Shown: piece after piece, positions 16,689 to 25,605 of the stretch
How the letters are laid out: each line of letters begins with the position of its first letter
How positions within the stretch are numbered: position 1 is the first letter of the stretch
Assembly: GCA_964440935.1 (NCBI GenBank)
Contig: CAYTTY010000002.1
Location: 124,001-188,000, forward strand
Direction of reading: 5' to 3'
DNA: 64,000 nucleotides
Source: WJJR01 sp964440935
GTDB lineage: Bacteria > Zixibacteria > MSB-5A5 > WJJR01
The notes under the pieces: model-generated
The model's input: the letters and a program-made list of their open reading frames with translations, nothing else
Databases searched by the model: none
Told to the model about the DNA's origin: nothing
Translations under genes and position numbers: made by a program

Positions 16689-18668
16689 ATGAAGACGGCA
16701 GAAGCATCAAAAGGTACCATCACGGTTACGCTCCCCGACGGCTCCGAGCGCGAGTATCCGCAGGGGACGACCGGTTATGATATCGCTGCCTCGATTGGCA
16801 AGAGGCTGGCCAAGGACGCCTTGGCGATCAAGCTCAACGGCAACGTGCGCGATCTGCATGCACCGATCGAAGAGAACGGCCCCATCCAGATTTTGACCTT
16901 CGCTGACCGCGAGGGACGCGAGGTGTTCTGGCATTCGTCGGCTCACATCATGGCGCAGGCCGTGACCGAATTGGTCCCCGGAACCAAACTGGCGATCGGC
17001 CCGCCGATCGAAGAGGGGTTCTATTACGACTTCGATCCGCCCAAACCGTTCACGCCGGAGGATCTCGAGAAGTTCGAAGAACGCATGAGCGAGATTGTCG
17101 CCGAGGATGCCCCGTTTAATCGCAACGAATGCGATCTCGATGCAGCACGCCGCATTTTCGGTGAGCGCGGGGAACAGTACAAGCTCGAGCTGCTCGACAA
17201 GTTCGAAGAAGAGGGCGAGCAGATCAGCTACTACACCAGTTCGCGTTTTCTCGATCTGTGCCGTGGACCGCATATCCCGTCAACGGGGAAGATCAAGGCA
17301 TTCAAGCTGCTCAACATTGCCGGCGCCTACTGGCGTGATGCTGAGGGCAATCCGCAGTTGCAGCGCATCTACGGTGTCGCCTATCCCGACAAGAACTTGC
17401 TGTCTGACTTCATGCACCGCCGGGAGGAGGCCGAACGCCGCGACCATCGCCGTCTCGGCAAACAGCTCAAGCTGTTCTCCATCGACGAGAGGTCCGGCGC
17501 GGGGCTGGTGCTCTGGCACCCCCGTGGCGCGTTTATCCGCCGGCGCATTGAGGACTACTGGTACAAGCGTCACGAGGAATCCGGCTACGAGCTGGTCTAT
17601 TCACCGCATATCGCGCGGCTGGGATTGTGGGAGCAGTCGGGCCATACCGGTTTCTATGCGGAGAATATGTATCCGCCGTTCGAAGTGGAGAACAATCCGC
17701 ATCAGCTCAAACCGATGAACTGCCCGTTTCATATTCTGATCTATCAGTCGGATTTGCGCTCGTATCGCGATTTGCCGATGCGCTGGGCCGAACTCGGCAC
17801 CGTGTACCGTTATGAACGTGGCGGTGTGCTGCATGGTTTGTTCCGCGTGCGCGGCTTCACGCAGGATGATGCCCATATCTTCTGCCGCCGCGACCAGGTC
17901 GAAGAGGAAATTGCCACGGTGCTCGACTTTTCGTTGAGCATGTACACGGCGTTTGGATTCCCCGATGTACGCATCTGCCTGTCGACGCGTCCGGAGAAGG
18001 CCATCGGCGACGTGGCCGACTGGGAAATGGCCGAGAACGCACTGCGTCACGCTCTTGAACGGGGCAATCACTCATATGACGTCGATGAGGGCGGTGGCGC
18101 GTTTTACGGGCCGAAAATCGATTTGCACGTACGCGATGCGATCGGACGGTCGTGGCAGTGCGGCACGATTCAATTCGATTTCAATCTGCCCGAACGGTTT
18201 GACCTTAGCTATGTCGGTTCCGACGGACAGAAACACCGCCCGGTGATGGTTCACCGTGCACTACTCGGATCGCTCGAAAGGTTTTTCGGCATATTAGTCG
18301 AGCATCATGCCGGGAATTTCCCGGTCTGGCTTGCGCCGGAACAGGCCATTGTATTATCTGTTACAGAGAAAGTGGAAGATTATGCCTACGCCATCGCGGA
18401 TGAATTCAAATCGTCCGGGTTACGTGTCAATGTTGATGCGCGTCCGGAAAAAATCGGATTGAAGATTCGCGAAGCGGAGTTGCAGAAGATTCCATATATG
18501 TTAATTGTTGGGGATCGCGAATCCCAGGACCTTACGGTGTCAGTCCGCGCTCACGGACGGCGGGATCTCGGAACGATGTCGGTTGACGAGTTCACTGCCC
18601 GCGTCCGCGAGGAGAATCGCCCCGGTGGTGACGGTACATCGATCAGCGCCAACGCGGAACGCACCTGA
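16689..18668 (+). CDS. thrS: Threonine--tRNA ligase
   Basis: 659 aa, full length. TGS domain about residues 12-75; editing domain about 78-240 with HSSAHIMAQAV near 82 and LCRGPHIPSTG near 190. The class II catalytic core runs about 270-540, with the zinc-binding Cys in MNCPFHIL near 342 and motif 2 as RYERGGVLHGLFRVRGFTQD near 376. The anticodon-binding domain is about 550-640 (EKIGLKIREAELQKIPYMLI). It charges tRNA-Thr in the cytoplasm and opens the conserved translation cluster with infC 41 bp downstream. No T-box was recognised in the 112-bp leader. Confidence 0.97.
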   Translation: MKTAEASKGTITVTLPDGSEREYPQGTTGYDIAASIGKRLAKDALAIKLNGNVRDLHAPIEENGPIQILTFADREGREVFWHSSAHIMAQAVTELVPGTKLAIGPPIEEGFYYDFDPPKPFTPEDLEKFEERMSEIVAEDAPFNRNECDLDAARRIFGERGEQYKLELLDKFEEEGEQISYYTSSRFLDLCRGPHIPSTGKIKAFKLLNIAGAYWRDAEGNPQLQRIYGVAYPDKNLLSDFMHRREEAERRDHRRLGKQLKLFSIDERSGAGLVLWHPRGAFIRRRIEDYWYKRHEESGYELVYSPHIARLGLWEQSGHTGFYAENMYPPFEVENNPHQLKPMNCPFHILIYQSDLRSYRDLPMRWAELGTVYRYERGGVLHGLFRVRGFTQDDAHIFCRRDQVEEEIATVLDFSLSMYTAFGFPDVRICLSTRPEKAIGDVADWEMAENALRHALERGNHSYDVDEGGGAFYGPKIDLHVRDAIGRSWQCGTIQFDFNLPERFDLSYVGSDGQKHRPVMVHRALLGSLERFFGILVEHHAGNFPVWLAPEQAIVLSVTEKVEDYAYAIADEFKSSGLRVNVDARPEKIGLKIREAELQKIPYMLIVGDRESQDLTVSVRAHGRRDLGTMSVDEFTARVREENRPGGDGTSISANAERT

Positions 18669-18693
18669 ACCACGCATCGGGGCGCGCAGCTCC

Positions 18694-18713
18694 GAGGAGG
18701 TATGTCTCCATAG
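18694..18713 (+). promoter_or_regulatory. Unusual infC initiation region (GAGGAGG, minimal ORF, ATA start)
   Basis: GAGGAGG at 18694-18700 is followed after 9 bases by ATA at 18710, in frame with IF3. An ATG at 18702 opens only ATG-TCT-CCA-TAG, a three-codon ORF whose stop overlaps the ATA. Rare start codons in infC are an established autoregulatory device, because IF3 itself rejects non-standard starts. Confidence 0.6.
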
Positions 18714-19420
18714 CTATTCGACGTAAACGCTACAGCCGTCCGGAACCCTCATTGCGAGTGAACCGGCGGATCCGTATCCCCCAGGTCCGTGTGATCGGCG
18801 CCGACGGGGAACAGCTCGGCGTCATGGACACCCGCGAAGCGCTGCAGTTGGCGCAGAACGAAGGTCTTGATTTGGTCGAGATTTCGCCCAGTGCACGTCC
18901 GCCTGTCTGCCGTATCCTTGATTTCGGCAAGTACCAGTACGAAGAGGCGAAGAATCAGAAGAAAGCCAAGAAGCGTCAGCAGTCGACGCAGATGAAGGAA
19001 ATGCGGTATCGTCCGAAAATCGACGAGCACGACATTAAATTCAAGACGAACCAACTACGCGAGTTCCTTCAGGAAGGGCACAAGGTGCGCGCCTATGTCG
19101 AGTTCCGTGGCCGGGAAATGACCCACACCGAATTCGGCCATCAGATTCTGGAGCGCATCAAGGAGATGCTCTCCGATGTCGGCCAGCCAGAGAGCAATGT
19201 GCGCATGGAAGGGCGACGCATGTCGCTGATCATCGATCCCAAGAAGGGCGCCGGCAAGCAGAAAAAGGAACAGGCCAAGCAGCCGGAGAAGGGATCGAAA
19301 CAGAAAGGCGAGGCCTCCGGCGATGATTCCAAACCCGCTGACACACAGCCGGAGCAGCAGCAACAACCCAAGGCCGAAAAGCCCGAAGAGATCGCAGCCA
19401 ACCAGTCGAATCAGTCCTAA
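18710..19420 (+). CDS. infC: Translation initiation factor IF-3
   Basis: 236 aa if begun at ATA 18710. That start keeps the typical IF3 N-terminus (IAIRRKRYSRPEPSLRVNRR), which a TTG start at 18752 would cut. IF3-N: RVNRRIRIPQVRVIGADGEQ; linker and IF3-C: KEMRYRPKIDEHDIKFKTNQ and later RAYVEFRGREMTH. The last about 60 residues are a Lys/Gln/Glu-rich low-complexity tail not found in most IF3 proteins. A 7-bp hairpin (AAGCGGC/GCCGCTT, 19419-19437) follows directly. The expected next genes, rpmI and rplT, lie 8.7 kb further on. Confidence 0.93.
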   Translation: MAIRRKRYSRPEPSLRVNRRIRIPQVRVIGADGEQLGVMDTREALQLAQNEGLDLVEISPSARPPVCRILDFGKYQYEEAKNQKKAKKRQQSTQMKEMRYRPKIDEHDIKFKTNQLREFLQEGHKVRAYVEFRGREMTHTEFGHQILERIKEMLSDVGQPESNVRMEGRRMSLIIDPKKGAGKQKKEQAKQPEKGSKQKGEASGDDSKPADTQPEQQQQPKAEKPEEIAANQSNQS

Positions 19421-19566
19421 GCGGCCCACTGCCGCTTTGCATATAGTGAGTATCCGAAGGGGCGCAGCGCATGCGCCTCTTCTTGCGTTTGAGTCTTACC
19501 GGACCGAGATGCCCCGCCGCTTGGGGCGTGTTGAAGAACGTGTGTCATTGCAGATGACGTGCTTTT

Positions 19567-19593
19567 GCAGGGGCGTATGCAATACGCCCCTAC
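19567..19593. repeat. Single-hairpin form of the GTAGGGGCG palindrome
   Basis: GCAGGGGCGTATGCAATACG followed by CCCCTAC: one palindrome of the type found doubled at 7829-7900. Confidence 0.7.
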
Positions 19594-19667
19594 GAGTATT
19601 GTTTTTGTCGATGCATGGCGTTGCTGAAAAATCAGGGACTTTCAACACGCCCCTTGCGGTAGGTTAG

Positions 19668-20044
19668 CGCGATTGTCAGACGTATTGTCCGTTTGTATTT
19701 GGGTGCCACGGGCCTTTAGGCCCGTGAACCGGGCGCGTGTGAACGTGGAACCGCGGGCCTTGAGGGGCGCGTTGCAAAACTTACTGACTATCATCACCTC
19801 AGACTGGGGAGGCGAGGCTCCTGCCGAGCCGCAACGGCATGTTCCACCCGGCGGCTCGGCAGGAGCCTCGCCCTCCCGAAGGCTCTGATTCTCGAGGGTT
19901 TTGCAACACGTCCCTTGAGGTCAGTGGACGGGGGATTGTGCAGACGCGGACACACGGACCTGATGGTTCGATCCGCCACGGCGGACTCACCACTTGAGGC
20001 CCGTAACACCCTGATCCAAACGGAAAGGATTAATGACAACCGCT
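19668..20044. mobile_element. MITE-like element B (about 377 bp)
   Basis: Left end GCGATTGTCAGACGTATTGT followed by CCGTTTG; right end CAAACGGAAAGGATTAATGA followed by CAACCGCT, the diverged complement. Interior holds GTGCCACGGGCCTTTAGGCC and the long inverted repeat at 19806-19877. No ORF of its own. Confidence 0.65.
19806..19877. repeat. Inverted repeat GAGGCTCCTGCCGAGCC
   Basis: GAGGCGAGGCTCCTGCCGAG at the left pairs with CTCGGCAGGAGCCTCGCCCT at the right across about 25 bp. The same arm occurs at about 7559-7582 and 63959-63985. Confidence 0.7.
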
Positions 20045-20165
20045 CTAACAGCAATATGAAGTGTGATACCCGACAGCTCTGCTGTGGGTTGCTTGAATGC
20101 ACGGAAATCCAAGACAATGCTCAAGCAGCCGTGCAGTAATGCGCCATCACTTGCGGTCGGCTTGG

Positions 20166-20539
20166 AGCGATTGTCAGAAGTGTGTTCCGATTAAACGATT
20201 CATGTAGGACGGGCGCCTCGCCCGTGTAGAGCAATTGTCATAGATATTTTCCGGTTGCATCGGAGTGCCGCGGGCTTTCAGGGGCACCTTGCAAAGGGCC
20301 AAGATCTGATCATATCGCACATCGACAAAATCATCATCCGTAGGGGCGTATGGCATACATCCTTTGGTGCAACGTCCTGCGACTGTTTGGGCGTATGCCA
20401 TACGCCCAAACGAACTCTTGCTGACTGCATGGTGCGGTCTTTTCAACACGCCCCCTCAAGGCCGGTGGCTCCCACATGTAAACACCGAACACACCGAGCC
20501 TCACTTCATCTCAATCGGACAATTAATCTGACAATTGCT
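20166..20539. mobile_element. MITE-like element C, with a second left end at 20230
   Basis: Left end AGCGATTGTCAGAAGTGTGT at 20166 and right end TCTGACAATTGCT ending 20539. A second left-end copy (AGCAATTGTCATAGATATTT) begins at 20230, so a 310-bp element may have inserted into, or fused with, a fragment of another. Confidence 0.6.
20340..20411. repeat. 72-bp double palindrome, copy 2
   Basis: GTAGGGGCGTATGGCATACA at the left and GGGCGTATGCCATACGCCCA at the right; same design and length as the units at 7829 and 36229. Confidence 0.7.
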
Positions 20540-20588
20540 ATCAAACCCACCCCAAGCGGGGGCACCCATTCTTGGCGCTCCGACATCC

Positions 20589-22616
20589 TCACTCCCCCCA
20601 TTCACACGCCAATTTAATCGTATCGACCAGCTCATCGGCGGGTGCGTCTTTGCGCACATACGCGGTCGCGCCCGCGTTCGCCATCGATTGCGCGACGGCC
20701 CCCTTGTCGTGCAACGAAAGACCGATGACGACAATCTTGGGGTATTTCGATTTGATCAGGCGCGTGGCTTCAATGCCGTTCATGTTCGGCATGCTGACGT
20801 CCATGATCACGACATCGGGTTGCAGACGAGCGGCATCCCTTACGGCTTCCTCACCATCGGCGGCTTCACCCACAACAACGAAGTGGCTGTCCTTTTGCAG
20901 CAACTGCACTAATCCCTGACGTACGACCGTATGGTCATCCGCCACCAAAACCCGTATCCGATCACGCGTTTGGTCATCGCGATCAGGGGTTTCCTCCGAC
21001 AGTTCAATCCGGGGCGCGTCGGCGCCATGCTCATCGGCGTCTGCGGTGACAAGCGGAACCACCAACCGAATCTGCGCTCCGCCCGATGAGTTCTTCCCAA
21101 CATCGAAACGGCCCTGCATGGCCATCAGCCGGTCGCGGGTGCGGTACAAGCCAAATGTTTGCGGATTGTCCAGATGTCGTTCGACCTGCCTGGGATCAAA
21201 CCCTCTTCCGTAGTCTTCGACGATGACATGCAACTGGCTGTCGGTGCGGCGCACCGTCACGCGTGCACGAAATTGCCCGCTGTGCTTGACGGTATTGACG
21301 AGCAACTCCCGCACCGCTTCATAGAGAAACGTGCGGAGGTGCTGCGGCGCATCCTCGGGATCGTCACAGCAGTCAACCGTCACAGTAAGCCCATACCTGT
21401 CATGCGCCCAGTCGCCCACCCATCGGAAGATTTCATCCAATGTCCCCAGCTCGAGTACCGGCGGACTCAATTCGTGAGACAGGCTGCGCGATGATTGTAG
21501 ACAGTCGCTTAGGAGGGTTTCGAGTTCATGCTTGCCTTCTTCTTGCGCCGGATTCATACACTCCAGCGCGTGAAGACGCCAGATGCTGGCCAGCAGAATC
21601 TGTTGGAGATCATCGTGCAGAATCTTGGCGAGACGCTTGCGCTCGGTCTGCTCGGCCATGCTGAGTTCGGCGGCCATGCGGCTCAAATCGGCGGCGCGAC
21701 GCTCGGCGATCTCCGTGCGCTCGGCCACCTTCTCTTCGAGTGTCTTGTTGATGTCTCGCAACGCCTGTTCAGATTGCTTGCGTCTGGTGATGTCGCGTAG
21801 CAGTCCACACACGCGGTCTGGTGCCAAGGCGAAGAGACTGACTTCAAAAAAGCGATGCGTGTCGTGATTGTAATGCTCCAGCCGGATCGGATCACCAGTC
21901 TCCACGACCGACTTGATCGCATCCCACCAGATTCCCTCCAGCTTGGGGTAAAACTCACTCAATCGTCGTCTGATGATCGCATCAGCGTCAAAACCGGTGT
22001 GATGTTCATATGCCGGATTCGCTTCGAGGAAAACTCCGTCGATGACATTCCCACTGTCATCCTTGACGAGTTCGAGGAGATTAAACCCTTCGTCCATATT
22101 CTCGAAGATTGACCGGTATTTGGCTTCACTCTCACGCAATGCCCGCTCGACCAACTCGCGTGCAGCAATCTCATCGCGGAGTTGATACTGCTTATCACGC
22201 GCATTCAAGGCCGAGCGAACCACGGTAACCAGAGTAGTGACCGTGATTGGACGCTGAATCAGGGTCAAATGCGACGTTCCCCGTAGATCGTCCAGCGCAT
22301 GCCATGCGGCACTTTGTGTGCTGCCACGCGTGCCGAGGATGATCAGAGGGAATTCCGACCACGATGGCTGCTGAGCCAATGTCAACGAGATCGCGTGACG
22401 GGTTTCCGGAGTCAACGCCTCCTGTGTGATCACGACGGCAGCGGCGCCGCGGTCGATCTCCCTGCACAGCTCCATGTGACTGGTGCAACGGTCGCTATGG
22501 ATGCCCGCTTCTTCCAACACCTGTTCAATGTGTTTTGCATCATCCCCAAACGGTGTCAGAATCAATACCCGCCACGGGAGATCGTGGCTCGTATTGCTTG
22601 CCGGTATGCCAATCAC
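20589..22616 (-). CDS. Hybrid histidine kinase (REC-like, PAS, HisKA_3, HATPase, REC)
   Basis: 675 aa from a GTG at 22616, two bases past the KaiC-like gene's stop with AAGGTGA upstream; an earlier in-frame ATG would overlap that gene by 200 bp and is rejected. The N-terminal receiver-like fold (RVLILTPFGDD near residue 17) lacks a clear phospho-Asp motif. PAS is about 165-290, HisKA_3 has ERKRLAKILHDDLQQ near 334, and HATPase includes RELLVNTVKHSG near 440. A C-terminal NarL-type receiver starts VLVADDHTVVRQGL near 555, with phospho-Asp in VVIMDVSMPN near 602, but no DNA-binding domain follows. It probably relays the state of the coupled KaiC-like ATPase; inference. Confidence 0.88.
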   Translation of the reverse strand: MIGIPASNTSHDLPWRVLILTPFGDDAKHIEQVLEEAGIHSDRCTSHMELCREIDRGAAAVVITQEALTPETRHAISLTLAQQPSWSEFPLIILGTRGSTQSAAWHALDDLRGTSHLTLIQRPITVTTLVTVVRSALNARDKQYQLRDEIAARELVERALRESEAKYRSIFENMDEGFNLLELVKDDSGNVIDGVFLEANPAYEHHTGFDADAIIRRRLSEFYPKLEGIWWDAIKSVVETGDPIRLEHYNHDTHRFFEVSLFALAPDRVCGLLRDITRRKQSEQALRDINKTLEEKVAERTEIAERRAADLSRMAAELSMAEQTERKRLAKILHDDLQQILLASIWRLHALECMNPAQEEGKHELETLLSDCLQSSRSLSHELSPPVLELGTLDEIFRWVGDWAHDRYGLTVTVDCCDDPEDAPQHLRTFLYEAVRELLVNTVKHSGQFRARVTVRRTDSQLHVIVEDYGRGFDPRQVERHLDNPQTFGLYRTRDRLMAMQGRFDVGKNSSGGAQIRLVVPLVTADADEHGADAPRIELSEETPDRDDQTRDRIRVLVADDHTVVRQGLVQLLQKDSHFVVVGEAADGEEAVRDAARLQPDVVIMDVSMPNMNGIEATRLIKSKYPKIVVIGLSLHDKGAVAQSMANAGATAYVRKDAPADELVDTIKLACEWGE

Positions 22617-22617
22617 G

Positions 22618-24141
22618 CTAGGCGTCACCTTCGACGTGGGGAAGGGTCTTGCCCGTAAAATCCGGGATGCCGGTGAAAATGCCGCGGAATTGCTCGAGTG
22701 GTTCACCGATGCGGATTCCGTGCGATGTAAATTGGAGTTCGCGTATGCTTCGTTCATGATCACCACCGCGTCGTTTGTACACGGAAATCGCTTTGCGAAT
22801 CTGGCCCTGGAACTCAAAATGATGGAGCAGCAGGACTGAATCAGAGATATAGCTTAAATCGAAGGGTATCGTCTTTGGCGCTCCGGGCAATCCGTGCATC
22901 GCCATCATGACCATCACGGTCACGCCCTGCTGACAGAGATAGCTGATGAGTTCGTGAATATGGAGCGTCAACAGGCTCTCGTTCGGCATGGCATGGATGT
23001 AACCGGTAAGACTGTCAATCACGACCAGGCCCACGCTGCGTTTGGTCACGTCGTCAGAGACCATGTGGCTGAACTCACCCGGTGTCAACTCGGCGGGATC
23101 AACCTGTCGAGTGGTTATCGTGCCGGCGTTGACGTGTCCCTCCAGATCCAACCCAAGACCACGGGCACGCCTCAACAGGGTTTGCACGCGTTCATCGAAA
23201 ATGTACATAGCACATGGTTCACCACGAGCGGCGGTTTCCGCCACAATCTGGCTGGCCACAAGCGATTTTCCGGCGCCCGCCGGCCCCAGAATCAGCATCG
23301 AAGATCCGCGATCCACTCCGTGTCCCCCCAAAAGCGAATCCAGTTCGGGCAGACCGGTCGGCAGACTCGTTTCCGTCAACAAGTGCCGATGCGCGGCGGC
23401 GACGAGGCGGGGGTACACCTCCATGCGACCGGTGCGAATGCGATAATCGTGGTACCCCATTGCAAACTCACAGCCGCGCAGCTTGGCCACACGCAGCCGA
23501 CGCCGGTCAGGACCGTAGTCAGGCGGTAGCTGCTCCAGGTTGATCACGCCGCGCACACTGCTTTCCACCGGCTGCTTGTCCGTCAGTCGGTCGTCGCACA
23601 GCAATGTGGTACACGCGCGATCCTTGAGCATCGACTGGAGACCGATAACTTGTCGCCGAAACCAAATACGGTTCACATCCAGTAGCCGGATTTCAGACAG
23701 TGAGTCAATCACGAGGCGTTGCGGGTTTACCTGGTCGATAGCCTCCAGCAAATTCGCAATTGCCCGGGGCAGCTCCACTTCGGCCGGATGAAAAACCGAC
23801 TGCTCGACATCGCGTGTGACGGCCGTATCTGAATCTTGATGATAAACAGTGATGCCATCGAGGGACCACCCGTGCGACTGCGCGACCAGATGGATTTCCT
23901 CTTTGCTCTCAATCGTCGTGATATAGAGCACCCGTTCGTTGTTGGCAGCGCCGGCCATGGCGAACTGTAATCCCATGGTCGTTTTGCCCGTTCCCGGTTC
24001 GCCCTGCAAGAGGTACGTGTAATGGCGTGGCAATCCACCGCCCAGTATAGTATCGAGTCCCTCGATTCCGGTCGACGCGCGATCCGACACCGGTGATTGC
24101 GACCCGGACGTATCCGATGGTGTTGGTGAGGTGTGATCCAT
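22618..24141 (-). CDS. KaiC-like two-domain RecA ATPase
   Basis: 507 aa from ATG 24141, with GGGGAGA upstream. Two tandem RecA/KaiC domains: Walker A GEPGTGKTT near residue 46 and GPAGAGKS near 286, with TGIEGLDTILGGGLPRHY and TGLPELDSLLGG at the domain starts and Walker B-like strands LVIDSLSEIRLLD and GLVVIDSLTGYIHAMP. This is the domain plan of cyanobacterial KaiC, but no kaiA or kaiB is nearby. Such KaiC homologues outside cyanobacteria often pair with histidine kinases, and here the kinase gene is coupled immediately downstream on the same strand. Light-independent signalling or stress timing is inferred only. Confidence 0.9.
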   Translation of the reverse strand: MDHTSPTPSDTSGSQSPVSDRASTGIEGLDTILGGGLPRHYTYLLQGEPGTGKTTMGLQFAMAGAANNERVLYITTIESKEEIHLVAQSHGWSLDGITVYHQDSDTAVTRDVEQSVFHPAEVELPRAIANLLEAIDQVNPQRLVIDSLSEIRLLDVNRIWFRRQVIGLQSMLKDRACTTLLCDDRLTDKQPVESSVRGVINLEQLPPDYGPDRRRLRVAKLRGCEFAMGYHDYRIRTGRMEVYPRLVAAAHRHLLTETSLPTGLPELDSLLGGHGVDRGSSMLILGPAGAGKSLVASQIVAETAARGEPCAMYIFDERVQTLLRRARGLGLDLEGHVNAGTITTRQVDPAELTPGEFSHMVSDDVTKRSVGLVVIDSLTGYIHAMPNESLLTLHIHELISYLCQQGVTVMVMMAMHGLPGAPKTIPFDLSYISDSVLLLHHFEFQGQIRKAISVYKRRGGDHERSIRELQFTSHGIRIGEPLEQFRGIFTGIPDFTGKTLPHVEGDA

Positions 24142-24808
24142 TCGACGATATTCTCCCCGGCAGTTCGGTGCGTTGAGTGTGTGCCATACCAGACACACGA
24201 CAACCCTGTGAGAGATGCTGCTGATCCTCACGCTCTGTCTGCTCTTTCACCGGAGTTGCCACAGGAATCTATGACGTTGTACGGCGTAGAAGGCCCTGCG
24301 ACTCCTTTGGACGTGAAGATCGCGCTACACCACCAGCGAAGCCAGCGTTTTTGATCTCGCATATCCACAAAAGACGTCATGATCCTAGCGGAAACGGGTT
24401 TTGCCTGACAGGGTGTGGGGGCGTCGTAAATGACTAATGGGATAGTATTGGTGTAGTATTGAGCGTGACATTACCCAGTATGGGTGCGGAGGTGTGAGGT
24501 ATGGGGTTCATCACCCGGTGAGACAAGCTGAAGCGTGTTGTCTCAACCACTCCTGAAAGCGCCGAGCTCTTCAGGGTGAGCTTGCCGAACCCCAGCTCGG
24601 CGTGAGTAGTTAAAGCCGCGTAGCAGCGACTCAGTGTGCCACTGTACCTTGGTCAGTGGCACCCGGCACCCGGCCTGACACGCTGGTGTCGTGTCACGGA
24701 AGTAGGTTCCCGACATCGTTGACATCCACAGTGCGGTCACGCGCCCCCGCCTGACGCCAACCTCTGTCCCGGACAAGGGGTCACCCGAGGACGGGTGACG
24801 CCACATAG

Positions 24809-24955
24809 AGCGATTGTCAGAATTGTCTTCCAATTGACCGGGCGATGTAGCACGGGCGCCTCGCCCGTGCGGCATGGCCCGGTCGACCATGCTCACGGCA
24901 AGCGGGACGGTCATGCTACGGTCTTGTGAATCAATAAGCCCTTCTGATAATTGCT
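24809..24955. mobile_element. MITE-like element D (147 bp)
   Basis: Ends AGCGATTGTCAGAATTGTCT and CTTCTGATAATTGCT. The interior carries CATGCTCACGGCAAGCGGGA followed by CGGTCATGCTACGGT, shared with elements E (32330-32499) and F (47485-47631, inverted orientation). Confidence 0.75.
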
Positions 24956-24968
24956 ATAACTACCACCT

Positions 24969-24997
24969 ACAAGGGCGTATTCAATACGCCCCTACTA
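24969..24997. repeat. Single-hairpin form of the GTAGGGGCG palindrome
   Basis: ACAAGGGCGTATTCAATACG followed by CCCCTACT; related to the 72-bp units. Confidence 0.65.
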
Positions 24998-25227
24998 AAG
25001 ACAGTACGCCACCTGCAATGACGCACGTTCTTCCACACGCCCCAAGCGGCGGGACACCATTCCGGTCGTCACCAGCCAAAACAACTCCCCTCACCACTCC
25101 CGGAAAATGCCTGACACGCAAGCGGATAATCCCTTACAGACAAAGGATCACGGCAATACGATCTTCGCAACAACGCGGGTACCATACGTTCACAATCGCA
25201 TAGGTCTGGGAGAATACGGGGGTAATA

Positions 25228-25605
25228 TTGACACAGGGACACGACACCATTTCCTACGAGTACCGCTTCGGACAGAATGCTCCGATTCCGGTCATCCTGG
25301 AAACCCTGGTATTGGCCGTGACCGCCGCGGAGTCACTCCACGGTCGGACAAAGGTGCGATCAGACAGCCAGGTCCATGTGAACACCAGCGAGCGGCTGTG
25401 TTTCGTGGAGGGCCTGTTACCGATTGCCGAAGACCTGGCACGGATCTTCACCGGATTTCTCAGTCGCAAATGCAAGGCCGACGATTTTAGCGTCCGGCAG
25501 TTAATCCAACCCAGTGGCTCGACACACGAGGGAGGGGCGACACTGGAGGAACTGGGAATGGATTCGGCCATCGATCCAGCGATCGCGCTTCGCCCGGCGC
25601 GGTAA
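25228..25605 (+). CDS. Hypothetical protein
   Basis: 125 aa from a TTG at 25228 preceded by ACGGGGGTAAT. I do not recognise a family. The sequence has normal composition for a soluble protein: FGQNAPIPVILETLVLAVTA near residue 14, a helical LLPIAEDLARIFTGFL stretch near 63, and codon use like the neighbours with no repeat character. It stands alone between repeat-filled gaps, so function cannot be inferred. It might start at another rare codon. Confidence 0.55.
   Translation: MTQGHDTISYEYRFGQNAPIPVILETLVLAVTAAESLHGRTKVRSDSQVHVNTSERLCFVEGLLPIAEDLARIFTGFLSRKCKADDFSVRQLIQPSGSTHEGGATLEELGMDSAIDPAIALRPAR

Larger units (their letters stand above)
19438..20588. other. Gene-free repeat region downstream of infC
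   Basis: About 1.15 kb with no convincing coding frame. It holds a palindrome at 19567-19593, MITE-like element B at 19668-20044 with an internal inverted repeat at 19806-19877, MITE-like element C at 20166-20539 and a 72-bp double palindrome inside C at 20340-20411. Confidence 0.75.
24142..25227. other. Gene-free region upstream of the KaiC-like gene
   Basis: About 1.09 kb. It includes a tRNA-like spacing of short palindromes but no RNA gene I can fold. Identifiable items are a GTCACCCGAGGACGGGTGAC inverted repeat near 24780, MITE-like element D (24809-24955) and a GGGCGTATTCAATACGCCC palindrome near 24971-24996. The promoter of the KaiC-like gene should lie at its left end, but no clear boxes are visible. 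Confidence 0.65.

Noticed and set aside
19430..20588. Several 60-120 aa frames between infC and the kinase, and similar ones in other gaps
   Set aside because: They are translations of MITE and palindrome sequences; the same peptides recur wherever the repeats occur.
22617..22817. N-terminal extension of the hybrid kinase into the KaiC-like gene
   Set aside because: It overlaps the ATPase coding region by 200 bp; the GTG at 22616 has AAGGTGA upstream and fits coupling.
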